A DNA stretch of 64,000 bases from Sedimentitalea todarodis (lineage in GTDB: Bacteria > Pseudomonadota > Alphaproteobacteria > Rhodobacterales > Rhodobacteraceae), in the NCBI RefSeq assembly GCF_032595355.1, contig NZ_JASMWN010000002.1:1-64000 (forward strand). Reading direction: 5' to 3'. How positions within the stretch are numbered: position 1 is the first letter of the stretch; each line of letters begins with the position of its first letter. Shown one piece after another: positions 15,578-23,610 of this stretch. The notes under the pieces were generated by a model that had not been told where the DNA came from, did not search any database, and worked only from the letters and a program-made list of their open reading frames with translations. Position numbers and translations under genes: made by a program.

Positions 15578-16363
15578 CTAACCGCGGATGACCTTTGCAA
15601 AACTGTCAAATATCGCCTCGTTTGCGCAGATCACCGCGCCATCCTCCAGGATGTTGCCGCGCGGCTCCATCGGCTGCAACAGACCACCGGCTTCGCGCAC
15701 GATGACAACACCAGCTGCCAGGTCCCAGGCATTCAGCTGCCGTTCCCAGAAACCATCATACCGCCCCGCCGCAACATAGGCCAGGTCCAGCGCTGCGGAA
15801 CCCCATCGCCGCACCCCTGCACAGCCCGGCAACACCCGTGCAAGGTCCTGCAAGGTTTCGGGCAAATCGGCGCGCCCGCCAAACGGCAGACCTGTAGCAA
15901 AAATACTCTCGATCATCCGATTGCGCCCGGACACTCGCAACCGGGTGTCGTTCATCCAGGCGCCTGCACCTTTCTCGGCAATGAACATCTCGTCCTTGGC
16001 GGCGTCAAAGATGACTCCGGCCACGACGTCGCCCTTGTGTTCCAGCGCGATCGACACCGCCCAATGCGGCAGCCCGTGCAGAAAGTTCGTCGTGCCGTCG
16101 AGCGGGTCCACGATCCAACGCCTCGTCGGGTCCTTGCCGTCGAGCGCGCCGCCTTCCTCGGCCAGCCAGCCATAGGTCGGGCGCGCGCCCAGCAATTCTT
16201 CCTTGATGATCGCTTCGGCCGCCAGGTCGGCCTTTGAGACAAAGTCTCCGGCCCCCTTCATCGACACCTGCAGGTTCTCGACTTCGCGGAAATCCTTGAC
16301 CAGCGACCGGCCCGCCTTGCGCGCGGCCTTGATCATCACATTGAGATTTGCACTGCCTACCAT
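15578..16363 (-). CDS. suhB: Inositol monophosphatase family protein (SuhB-like)
   Basis: The 261-residue length and all metal-site motifs of the family are present: KGAGDFVSKADLAAE, EEGG, WIVDPLDGTTNFLHG (the DPLDGT metal-binding motif) and WDLAAGVVIVREAGG. It hydrolyses inositol-1-phosphate or related phosphate monoesters with Mg2+; SuhB orthologues also take part in rRNA antitermination. Whether this copy is the SuhB orthologue or another family member is not settled by motif reading. It converges on the rhomboid gene. Confidence 0.88.
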   Translation of the reverse strand: MVGSANLNVMIKAARKAGRSLVKDFREVENLQVSMKGAGDFVSKADLAAEAIIKEELLGARPTYGWLAEEGGALDGKDPTRRWIVDPLDGTTNFLHGLPHWAVSIALEHKGDVVAGVIFDAAKDEMFIAEKGAGAWMNDTRLRVSGRNRMIESIFATGLPFGGRADLPETLQDLARVLPGCAGVRRWGSAALDLAYVAAGRYDGFWERQLNAWDLAAGVVIVREAGGLLQPMEPRGNILEDGAVICANEAIFDSFAKVIRG

Positions 16364-16518
16364 ATCACGCCGCTCCTGTCCGGGTCAGGCCGCGCGTATA
16401 CGCCCCGCGAGGGAGCTTGCCAAGCGATCTCTGTCGGGTGTGACGCTGCGGCCGGCCCCTTGTCAAACCAGACGTGTACCGGCACCGTGTTCCCAAACTG
16501 ACAACAAGGAAGTCGTCC

Positions 16519-17559
16519 ATGACCGATCAGATGCATCACGTAGCGCTTGCCAGCCGCCCGACCGGCGCACCGACCGCGGAAAATTTCAACCACGAAGCGA
16601 AACCCGTGCCGGTCCCCGGCGCCGACGAGGTGCTGATCAAGGTCCATTACATTTCGCTTGATCCCTATATGCGAGGCCGCATGGATGACGCGAAATCCTA
16701 TGCTGCGCCGGTGCCAATCGGCGGCACAATGGAAGCTGGCGGCGTGGGAGAGGTCATTGCCTCCAACAGCCCCGACTTCAAACCCGGCGACTTTGCATTT
16801 GGCATGCTGGGCTGGGCGACGCACGCGGTGCAACCGGCCAAGATGCTGCGCAAGCTGGACCCGGCGCAGGGCCCGATTACCTTGGCTCTCGGCGTGCTGG
16901 GCATGCCCGGCTTTACCGGTTGGCACGGGCTTACCGAGTATGGGCGTCCAAAGGCCGGCGAAACCCTCGTGGTGGCCGCAGCCACCGGCCCGGTCGGCTC
17001 GATGGTCGGCCAGGTTGCGAAATCGTTGGGCCTGCGCACCGTGGGCATTGCGGGTGGCGCCGACAAGTGCAAGCTGGCCACCGACACGTTCGGTTTTGAT
17101 GCCTGCGTTGATCACCGCGCCCATGAAAACGCGGCGGACCTGCGCAAGGCACTCGCAGGCGAGTGTCCGGACGGCATCGACATCTATTTCGAGAATGTCG
17201 GCGGCAAGGTGTTGGAAGCGGTGTTGCCCCTGATGAACAACCACGGTCGTATCCCGATCTGCGGCATGATCTCCTGGTACAACGCCGGTGGCCTTGGCGC
17301 TGGCGCCTCGGATCAGGGCCTTACCGGGCCTGCAATCTGGCGGACAATCCTGATCAAGTTCCTGTCGGTCAACGGCTTCATCATCTCCAACCACTGGGAC
17401 CGCTACCCGACATTCCTGGCGGAAGTCGGACCCAAGGTGGCCGCCGGAGAAATCGCCTTTCTCGAAGACATTGCCGAGGGGCTGGAAAATGCGCCGGACG
17501 CGTTCATGGACTTGCTGCAAGGCAAGAACGTTGGCAAGCAGATCGTCAAGATTGCCTGA
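16519..17559 (+). CDS. NADP-dependent MDR oxidoreductase (CurA/leukotriene B4 dehydrogenase-like)
   Basis: The 346-residue protein shows the MDR fold without catalytic zinc ligands. Motifs include DPYMRGRM, PGFTGWHGL, the nucleotide-binding AAATGPVGSMVGQ and the ENVGGKVLEAVLPLMNNHGRI block typical of this prostaglandin/curcumin reductase group. The expected reaction is NADPH-dependent reduction of an alpha,beta-unsaturated carbonyl. The ATG at 16519 follows AAGGAAG. A strong terminator lies 35 bp after the stop codon, so it is probably monocistronic. Confidence 0.85.
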   Translation: MTDQMHHVALASRPTGAPTAENFNHEAKPVPVPGADEVLIKVHYISLDPYMRGRMDDAKSYAAPVPIGGTMEAGGVGEVIASNSPDFKPGDFAFGMLGWATHAVQPAKMLRKLDPAQGPITLALGVLGMPGFTGWHGLTEYGRPKAGETLVVAAATGPVGSMVGQVAKSLGLRTVGIAGGADKCKLATDTFGFDACVDHRAHENAADLRKALAGECPDGIDIYFENVGGKVLEAVLPLMNNHGRIPICGMISWYNAGGLGAGASDQGLTGPAIWRTILIKFLSVNGFIISNHWDRYPTFLAEVGPKVAAGEIAFLEDIAEGLENAPDAFMDLLQGKNVGKQIVKIA

Positions 17560-17594
17560 GCCGGCGCCGTTTCCGGAACGTAGGATCTGACCAT

Positions 17595-17620
17595 GGCCCG
17601 CCAGTTTTGGCGGGCCTTTT
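17595..17620 (+). terminator. Rho-independent terminator, likely bidirectional
   Basis: A perfect eight-base stem GGCCCGCC (17595-17602) pairs with GGCGGGCC (17609-17616) around a six-base loop and is followed by TTTT. It lies between two convergent genes, the MDR oxidoreductase and the DUF6473 gene. Confidence 0.85.
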
Positions 17621-18447
17621 CACAGTATTGGTTTGAGGTGCGAAACCAATTGGTCCGCGATCGCTTCATGAGCCTGCGGACCCAGGGACAATTCTGCAAT
17701 CGGTGCCTGCAGTGGCCCGAAAAACATGCCATCCAGATCACCGGACTGACCGGCAGCTGCAACGGATACTTCAATCACTCCCCCGGAATTCTCGGACAGC
17801 GCCTCAAGCATCGAACGGGTAATCATCAACGGATCACCACCCAGGCTCGCCTGCGCCCCCCCGGTTTCAGGCGGATCATGCCGCACCCACAAGAGCCGGG
17901 TTTGCGCACCGATTCGATCCAGCAACAGCCGCATCCGGGCAAGCCACGCCTGCTGGATCTGCTGTCGAACGGCGCGGAACCTGTCGGCCGACAGATCGTG
18001 CAACGTGGTCAGCATGTGTTTGTTGAAATGGAACTCCATGAAATCCACTTCGGGATAGATCGCGCGCAGCGTGGGCGAGGCCGACAGGAATCTGTCATTT
18101 CGGCGCGGGTGCACGCGATAGAGCGCATTTGACATGTTCTGCGCGCCGCTGACTTGCAACACTACGAGTTTGGCCGCCCCCGCAATATCGAGAACGTCCT
18201 GATCGTTGAGCAACGCGTCGACCCCGGCGTTCGCGCAGCCAAGATTGACGCAGGTCAAGCCGATCTCGGATTCGGCCAATGCGACGAAGGGATGCATGAC
18301 AAAACTGCCATATGTGTCACTGCTGCCCAGAAACGCGACATAGGGATCTCGCAGCGACCTGCGCGGCCCCCGGACCAGCAATCTAGACGTTCTGTATCGA
18401 CATGGGATGTCGGCAAGCGCACGCGCGCCTGATACTTCAAAGCTCAT
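17620..18447 (-). CDS. DUF6473 family protein
   Basis: The 275-residue protein matches the pattern I know for DUF6473 proteins of Rhodobacterales: CRYRTSRLLVRGPRR, PYVAFLGSSDTYG, CVNLGCANAGVDALLND, and VLQVSGAQNMSNALYRVHPRRNDRFL. The GSSDTYG and NxGCxNAG blocks resemble the SGNH-hydrolase fold, so it may act on glycans or esters, but no activity is established. I chose the ATG at 18447 because GGTGGG lies just upstream; a TTG four codons earlier is the alternative. There is no signal peptide. Confidence 0.75.
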   Translation of the reverse strand: MSFEVSGARALADIPCRYRTSRLLVRGPRRSLRDPYVAFLGSSDTYGSFVMHPFVALAESEIGLTCVNLGCANAGVDALLNDQDVLDIAGAAKLVVLQVSGAQNMSNALYRVHPRRNDRFLSASPTLRAIYPEVDFMEFHFNKHMLTTLHDLSADRFRAVRQQIQQAWLARMRLLLDRIGAQTRLLWVRHDPPETGGAQASLGGDPLMITRSMLEALSENSGGVIEVSVAAAGQSGDLDGMFFGPLQAPIAELSLGPQAHEAIADQLVSHLKPIL

Positions 18448-18608
18448 ATTACCCACCAAATTTCAGTTCACCCAACCCCAGTGATCGCGGGAAGAGGTTG
18501 CGATTCGGCTAACCTGCAAATTTGATGCAAAACGATATGAATACAGCCCCTTGTCCCTGACCGGCTGCGACCGATATGGTCGGGCGATACAAGGCGGAAG
18601 GCGGAGCT

Positions 18609-19484
18609 ATGACAATCAAGTCAATCGGCGTGATCGGGGCAGGACAGATGGGCAACGGGATTGCCCATGTAATGGCGTTGGCCGGGTATGACGTCATGCT
18701 GAACGATATCAGCCAGGATGCTCTGGATGCTGCGATTGCCGGTATCGACGGCAATATGGGCCGGCAGGTCGGGCGCGGCAAGATTACCGAAGCGGATATG
18801 CAAACCGCAATGAAGCGCATCGAAACCACGTTGTCCCTGCCCGATCTTGGCAGAACCGATCTGGTGATCGAAGCCGCGACCGAACGCGAGAGCGTCAAGA
18901 AGGCGATCTTTGCAGATCTGCAACCGCATCTGAAACCCGAAACCATACTGACCTCGAACACATCCTCGATTTCGATCACCCGATTGGCCAGTCGCACCGA
19001 TCGGCCTGAACGCTTCATGGGCTTCCATTTCATGAACCCCGTGCCGATCATGCAATTGGTGGAACTGATCAGGGGCATTGCGACGGACGAGCCGACCTAT
19101 ACCGCCTGTCGCGAGGTTGTGGACCGGTTGGGCAAGACCGCCGCCAGTGCCGAAGATTTTCCGGGCTTTATCGTGAACCGAATCCTGATGCCGATGATCA
19201 ACGAGGCGGTCTATACGCTCTACGAGGGTGTCGGGAATGTGAAATCCATCGACGAATCGATGAAGCTGGGGGCCAATCATCCGATGGGGCCGCTGGAACT
19301 GGCCGATTTCATCGGACTGGACACCTGCCTTGCGATCATGAACGTGCTGCATGACGGGTTGGCGGATACAAAGTACCGCCCCTGCCCGCTTCTGACCAAA
19401 TATGTCGAGGCCGGATGGCTGGGCCGCAAGACGAACCGCGGGTTCTACGATTACCGCGGCGATGAACCCGTGCCGACAAGATAG
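18609..19484 (+). CDS. hbd: 3-hydroxybutyryl-CoA dehydrogenase
   Basis: The 291-residue protein has the N-terminal Rossmann fold (GVIGAGQMGNGIAHVMAL) with NAD(P) binding, the HFMNPVPIMQLVELIRG catalytic region, and a C-terminal dimerisation domain ending FYDYRG. It interconverts 3-hydroxybutyryl-CoA and acetoacetyl-CoA in butyrate, polyhydroxybutyrate or ethylmalonyl-CoA-linked metabolism. The ATG at 18609 follows GGCGGAG; an upstream in-frame start lies in the promoter region. A probable methylsuccinyl-CoA dehydrogenase lies 11 kb away. Confidence 0.9.
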   Translation: MTIKSIGVIGAGQMGNGIAHVMALAGYDVMLNDISQDALDAAIAGIDGNMGRQVGRGKITEADMQTAMKRIETTLSLPDLGRTDLVIEAATERESVKKAIFADLQPHLKPETILTSNTSSISITRLASRTDRPERFMGFHFMNPVPIMQLVELIRGIATDEPTYTACREVVDRLGKTAASAEDFPGFIVNRILMPMINEAVYTLYEGVGNVKSIDESMKLGANHPMGPLELADFIGLDTCLAIMNVLHDGLADTKYRPCPLLTKYVEAGWLGRKTNRGFYDYRGDEPVPTR

Positions 19485-19500
19485 GCGCACCTGGGCCGCG

Positions 19501-20547
19501 TCATGGCACCGTCAGAACGATCTTTCCGACATGCCCTTTGCGGGCGAAAGCCTCTTGCGCTTGCGTAATGTCCGCGAGGGGAAAGATCTCGGCAACCAGC
19601 GGCTTGATCTCTTCGCGCTCAATCCTCTGCATCAGGTTGGCAAACACCCCGGGCGCAAGCACCGTGCACCCGAAAAAACTGAGATCCTTGAGGTATAGCG
19701 TGCGTACATCCAGTTCTACGATCGGCCCTGCGATTGCCCCGGACACCGCATAGCGCCCACCGGGCCGCAGGACGTCCAGGAGCGTGGGCCATGTGGGGCC
19801 CGCTACCAGATCGACGACGACATCCACACTGTTCTCACAAAGTTCAGCGGCTAGATTATCGTCACGGCCCAGCGTTCTTTGCGCCCCCAGTTCGGTCAGG
19901 ATTTTTGCCTTGGACGCGCTGGTCACCGCGATCACATGCGCGCCGCGTGCGATTGCCAACTGGACCGCGGCCGAGCCGACACCACCCGACGCACCGGTTA
20001 CCAAGACCGTTTCACCCTCGCTTACCCCCGCGCGGATGAGCATGTTTTCGGCGGTTGAGTAGGAACAGGGAAAGGACGCAAGTTCCACATCCGTCAGATC
20101 GCTTTGGATGGGATGGGCATAGCGCGACGCCACGCGTGTGAACTGTGCAAACCCGCCATCGCATTCCGAGCCGAAATACCACGGCATTTCGAGCGGTTTG
20201 CCATTGGCTTCCCGCAGGCAGGGTTCGATCAGAACACGCTCGCCGATGCGGGCCTCGTCGATCCCGTCACCAACGGCGCTTATGTGCCCACAGATGTCCG
20301 CCCCCTGGATACGGGGAAAGCGCAGGGCCGTGCCTGCCCAACTGGCATCGCCTTCCTCGGCGTCGCCTTTGGAATACCAGCCGATGCGGGTGTTGATGTC
20401 GGTATTGTTGACCCCCGCTGCCGCGACGCGGATCACGACGTCACCTTTCGTCGGGGTTGGAACCGGCAGGTCGTCCCGCCACTCCAGCTTTTCGGGCCCG
20501 CCATGACCCGTGAGCGCCACGCCAAACATCGTTTCCGGTAGGGTCAT
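19501..20547 (-). CDS. MDR-family NADPH:quinone reductase-like oxidoreductase
   Basis: The 348-residue protein has the GroES-like N-terminal domain and a cofactor site VLVTGASGGVGSAAVQLA in the C-terminal Rossmann domain. QGADICGHISAVG is the conserved GADxxGxVxxVG motif. The full zinc-ligand set of classical alcohol dehydrogenases was not seen. The substrate is unknown. The ATG at 20547 is preceded by CAGGGAGA, which favours it over in-frame codons further upstream. It converges on hbd, leaving 16 bp between stops. Confidence 0.82.
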   Translation of the reverse strand: MTLPETMFGVALTGHGGPEKLEWRDDLPVPTPTKGDVVIRVAAAGVNNTDINTRIGWYSKGDAEEGDASWAGTALRFPRIQGADICGHISAVGDGIDEARIGERVLIEPCLREANGKPLEMPWYFGSECDGGFAQFTRVASRYAHPIQSDLTDVELASFPCSYSTAENMLIRAGVSEGETVLVTGASGGVGSAAVQLAIARGAHVIAVTSASKAKILTELGAQRTLGRDDNLAAELCENSVDVVVDLVAGPTWPTLLDVLRPGGRYAVSGAIAGPIVELDVRTLYLKDLSFFGCTVLAPGVFANLMQRIEREEIKPLVAEIFPLADITQAQEAFARKGHVGKIVLTVP

Positions 20548-20664
20548 GTTGTTCTCCCTGTTCATCCAGCGCATGAGCGGTTCAGAAACCGCAGCCCGTC
20601 ACTCAGCCGGCGCAGGAACGCATGCACGATGAACGTGGGACACGGTGCTCGCGCCCGGCGAGTA

Positions 20665-21555
20665 TCAGGGCTTGCCGAGATCCAAGGTGTGCTGGCGCAA
20701 CCATGCCATGAACCCGCGCGGATCGGTTTCGAGCAGTTCCATGTCCTTGTCGCTGATCGGCTCACCCACGACCGGCGCCTGCGGTTTGTTGCAGGATCGG
20801 ACGATCTCGTGAAGCAGGAGCCCCTGGCGCAAGATCGGAGAGACCTGGCAGGCAATCTGGTAAGCGCGCGAATTTCGGCCCGGAAAGAACAACGGCACGA
20901 CCTTGGCACCCGACCTGCGGATCATCTTGGCCGTGAACACGTTCCACTCGCGTTCGACCGGGTCGCCGAACCAGCTGTCCGACGACATCACGACACCGGA
21001 TGGAAACAACGCAACAACGCCGCCATTCTTGAGGTGATCCATGGCAGCAGCGCGCATTTCAACCATCTTTTTCTGCGCATCCGGGTCATGTGGAAACGGC
21101 ACGGGAATCATGAAAGAGGTGGCGGCCTCGTCCAGCCCTGTCAGGACGGAGCGCGTGAGAATGCGGTAATCCTGTCGCACGCGTCCAATCAAATCCGCAA
21201 AGATCATGCCATCGACCATCCCGTGCGGATGGTTTGCAACCACCACCACCGGCCCCTCTTTGGGGATATTTGCAAGCTGCTCGGGCGGAGTCGTCAAGTC
21301 GATCCCCATGACATTCAGGGCACCGCGCCAGAATTTCTGCCCGCGATACTGATCATTGGATTTCTCAAACGCGCTGACCATACGCAGGATCGTGATCTTG
21401 CCGGTAAGCCACTCGATCGCCTTGATCGCGAAGGACGTCCATGGATCGTCAAAGGAATTGGCATATGTCAGCGTACGACGGTCATAAATCTCCCCCTGAG
21501 GCGGCTCTGCCTCGGGGAGTGCGGTCGTGCGCGTATCATGTGTGGAGTCCGCCAA
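20665..21555 (-). CDS. Lysophospholipid acyltransferase family protein
   Basis: The 296-residue protein has VVVANHPHGMVDGMIFADL, the catalytic NHPxGxxDG motif of the bacterial glycerol-phosphate acyltransferase-like group, and FPSGVVM, the second acyltransferase motif. There is no strong membrane anchor apart from short hydrophobic stretches. It probably transfers an acyl chain to a lysophospholipid or related acceptor. It is downstream of ptsH on the same strand with a 34-bp gap and could be the last gene of that transcript. Confidence 0.8.
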   Translation of the reverse strand: MADSTHDTRTTALPEAEPPQGEIYDRRTLTYANSFDDPWTSFAIKAIEWLTGKITILRMVSAFEKSNDQYRGQKFWRGALNVMGIDLTTPPEQLANIPKEGPVVVVANHPHGMVDGMIFADLIGRVRQDYRILTRSVLTGLDEAATSFMIPVPFPHDPDAQKKMVEMRAAAMDHLKNGGVVALFPSGVVMSSDSWFGDPVEREWNVFTAKMIRRSGAKVVPLFFPGRNSRAYQIACQVSPILRQGLLLHEIVRSCNKPQAPVVGEPISDKDMELLETDPRGFMAWLRQHTLDLGKP

Positions 21556-21589
21556 ATCGCTTTTCCCGTATCATGTCCGCCGGGCGGCG

Positions 21590-21859
21590 TCAGAACCCCT
21601 CGCCAAACTTGTCCGCAACCAGTGTTTCCAACGCATCCGCGAGTGCCTCAGCATCGGGACCGCTGGTCTGAACGTCAATAGTCGTTCCCTTGGACGCTGC
21701 CAACATCAAAAGACCCATGATACTGTCGCCAGAGGCCGACAGGCCGTCGCAAGAGACCTCTGCGCGCGCGTCAAAGCCGTCGACCACCTCAACCAGCTTG
21801 GCTGAAGCACGGGCATGCAGCCCCTTTTCGTTGACGATCTTGAGTTTGCGTTCGGTCAT
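21590..21859 (-). CDS. ptsH: HPr phosphocarrier protein (PTS)
   Basis: This 89-residue protein has the active histidine in GLHARASAK (His15 region) and the regulatory serine in SASGDSIMGLL, the site phosphorylated by HPr kinase, whose gene is in the same cluster. With no sugar permease in view, it belongs to the regulatory PTS found in alphaproteobacteria, passing phosphate to the EIIA encoded just upstream. Confidence 0.93.
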   Translation of the reverse strand: MTERKLKIVNEKGLHARASAKLVEVVDGFDARAEVSCDGLSASGDSIMGLLMLAASKGTTIDVQTSGPDAEALADALETLVADKFGEGF

Positions 21860-21874
21860 CTCGGTATTCGGCTT

Positions 21875-22267
21875 TCACTCGGAGCTAATGTTCTTGGCGA
21901 AGATGTATTTCTTACCAGCGTCGATAGCGATGCGCACAGCATCCGCAACCGGCTCGTCGCGATGTTTCGCCAGTTGGACGAGAAGCGGCAGATTGACGCC
22001 GAAAACGATGCGGCGTTTCTCCGGTCGCACCGCCTTGAGGGCAAGGTTGCAGGGAGAGCCGCCATGCAGATCGACGACCACGACGACGCCGTCGCCGGTA
22101 TCAACCGCATCGGCGGCGTCACAGATTTCCTGTTCTACGGCGGCTCTGTCATGAACCGCTTCAATCCCGATGGCGCAAATTCCGTTCGGCTTGCCAATAA
22201 TGTGCTCAGTCGCTGCAAGAAACTCTCTTGCAAGCCCGCCATGCGCCACGATCACAATTCCGATCAA
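21875..22267 (-). CDS. PTS EIIA component, mannose family (ManX-type)
   Basis: The 130-residue protein begins MIGIVIVAHGGLAREF with the phosphorylated histidine at position 9, followed by VVVVVDLHGGSPCNLA, both typical of EIIA-Man. No EIIB or EIIC domain is attached or adjacent, so transport is unlikely; in alphaproteobacteria this stand-alone EIIA is part of a regulatory phosphorelay. It lies between rapZ and ptsH, 26 bp after the former. Confidence 0.9.
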   Translation of the reverse strand: MIGIVIVAHGGLAREFLAATEHIIGKPNGICAIGIEAVHDRAAVEQEICDAADAVDTGDGVVVVVDLHGGSPCNLALKAVRPEKRRIVFGVNLPLLVQLAKHRDEPVADAVRIAIDAGKKYIFAKNISSE

Positions 22268-22293
22268 CTCGGCCCCTCGTCCCTCTTGCAGCC

Positions 22294-23160
22294 TTACAGC
22301 TCGCGGTGCCTAATTGACACCTGCTGTCCGTCGTCCGCAAGGGCTTTGGCCAAGGTTTCCGCAAGGAAAACCGACCTGTGTTGACCGCCGGTACACCCAA
22401 AGGCGATCGACAGGTGCGATTTACCTTCTTCCTGGTAGGCAGGAAGCAGCAGGCGGGTGAGATCAACCACTCGATCAAAGAACGGGGTGAAACGGGTATC
22501 TTGGCGGATATGGGCAGCGACGTTCGGGTCACGGCCATCAAGCGCGCGCAGGTTCTTGTTCCAGTAGGGGTTTGACAGGAACCGGCAATCGAACACCATG
22601 TCGATGCCCCGCGGCAGGCCGCGCTTGTAGGAAAACGACTGAACTGAAACCGCCAGTCGATTGCTGCCTGCCGCCGCGAACCAACGCTCGATTTCGGCCC
22701 GCAACTGGTGAACATTCAAGTCCGAGGTGTCGATCAGAATATCGGCGAGTTCGCGGATCGGGGCCATCAGGTCAAGATCCCGCTCGACTCCGATCTCCGG
22801 GCTTTCGGCGGGCGCCAGGGGATGCCGGCGGCGGGTTTCGGAAAACCGTCGCAGCAGGACATTGCGGTCGCAATCCAGGTAAAGAACCGTCAGTTCTGCA
22901 CCTTCCTGCCTGCCCAGCCGCTCCACGAGCTCACGCAGCGCCGCCGTCGAAAAATCCCGGTTGCGGGTGTCCACGCCGAGCGCCAAAGGGCGATCAAGAC
23001 CGGGGCCGTCGAGCAGGCGCGGCAGCAGGTGCAGCGGCAAGTTGTCGATCGATTCAAACTCCAGATCCTCGAGCACATTGATCGCGGTGGACCGACCTGC
23101 CCCGGAAGGTCCGGTGACCAGTACAACCGGTGTCGCAGCGCCTGTGTTTTGATCGGTCAT
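22294..23160 (-). CDS. rapZ: RNase adapter / nucleotide-binding protein RapZ
   Basis: The 288-residue protein has Walker A GPSGAGRST near the N-terminus and C-terminal CTGGQHRSVFLAE, both diagnostic for RapZ/YvcJ proteins. In enterobacteria RapZ guides small RNA decay controlling amino-sugar synthesis; in alphaproteobacteria the role is less clear. The ATG at 23160 overlaps the hprK stop codon by four bases. A long upstream extension in the same frame lies within hprK and is not credible. Confidence 0.92.
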   Translation of the reverse strand: MTDQNTGAATPVVLVTGPSGAGRSTAINVLEDLEFESIDNLPLHLLPRLLDGPGLDRPLALGVDTRNRDFSTAALRELVERLGRQEGAELTVLYLDCDRNVLLRRFSETRRRHPLAPAESPEIGVERDLDLMAPIRELADILIDTSDLNVHQLRAEIERWFAAAGSNRLAVSVQSFSYKRGLPRGIDMVFDCRFLSNPYWNKNLRALDGRDPNVAAHIRQDTRFTPFFDRVVDLTRLLLPAYQEEGKSHLSIAFGCTGGQHRSVFLAETLAKALADDGQQVSIRHREL

Positions 23161-23606
23161 GGGCTCTTCCGTCCGGATTTGAGAAACTGCATCAGAGCCG
23201 GTGCAAAATGCGGGCCACAAACCCGGTGCAACAGGGTGACAGGCTCCCCGAGCAGCTCCGTGGTGCGCGCTTGCGGCAATCGCGCAGTCTCTACCGTGTC
23301 CATATCCACCACAACCCCGATCACGACCGCGTTCGCCGGTTCGCATGTCAATATCCCAACGCCGCGCGCCTCGATCAGGCCCCGGATCGCCGGAGGAGCA
23401 GAGGCGCGAATGCCCGTCGCAGACCGCTCAAGAACAACCCGATCATCAGCGATCAAACTGGCTCCATACCCCATCAGGGACAAGGCCAAAGACGATTTGC
23501 CGCTGGCTGATGCACCGATGATCAGACACCCACGCTTTGCAACGGCGACACAGCTCGCATGCACGATGGTGGGCTCGGTGCCGTGCTGGCTTTGGTCAAT
23601 GGCCAT
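23157..23606 (-). CDS. hprK: HPr kinase, short alphaproteobacterial form
   Basis: The 149-residue protein corresponds to the C-terminal kinase domain only: Walker A GASASGKSSLALSL, followed by LIADDRVVLE, which is the conserved acidic catalytic segment. The N-terminal half of firmicute HprK is absent, as is usual in alphaproteobacteria. It phosphorylates HPr on serine. The ATG at 23606 follows the chvG stop by four bases; an in-frame start nine codons upstream would overlap chvG. Confidence 0.88.
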   Translation of the reverse strand: MAIDQSQHGTEPTIVHASCVAVAKRGCLIIGASASGKSSLALSLMGYGASLIADDRVVLERSATGIRASAPPAIRGLIEARGVGILTCEPANAVVIGVVVDMDTVETARLPQARTTELLGEPVTLLHRVCGPHFAPALMQFLKSGRKSP

Positions 23607-23610
23607 GACG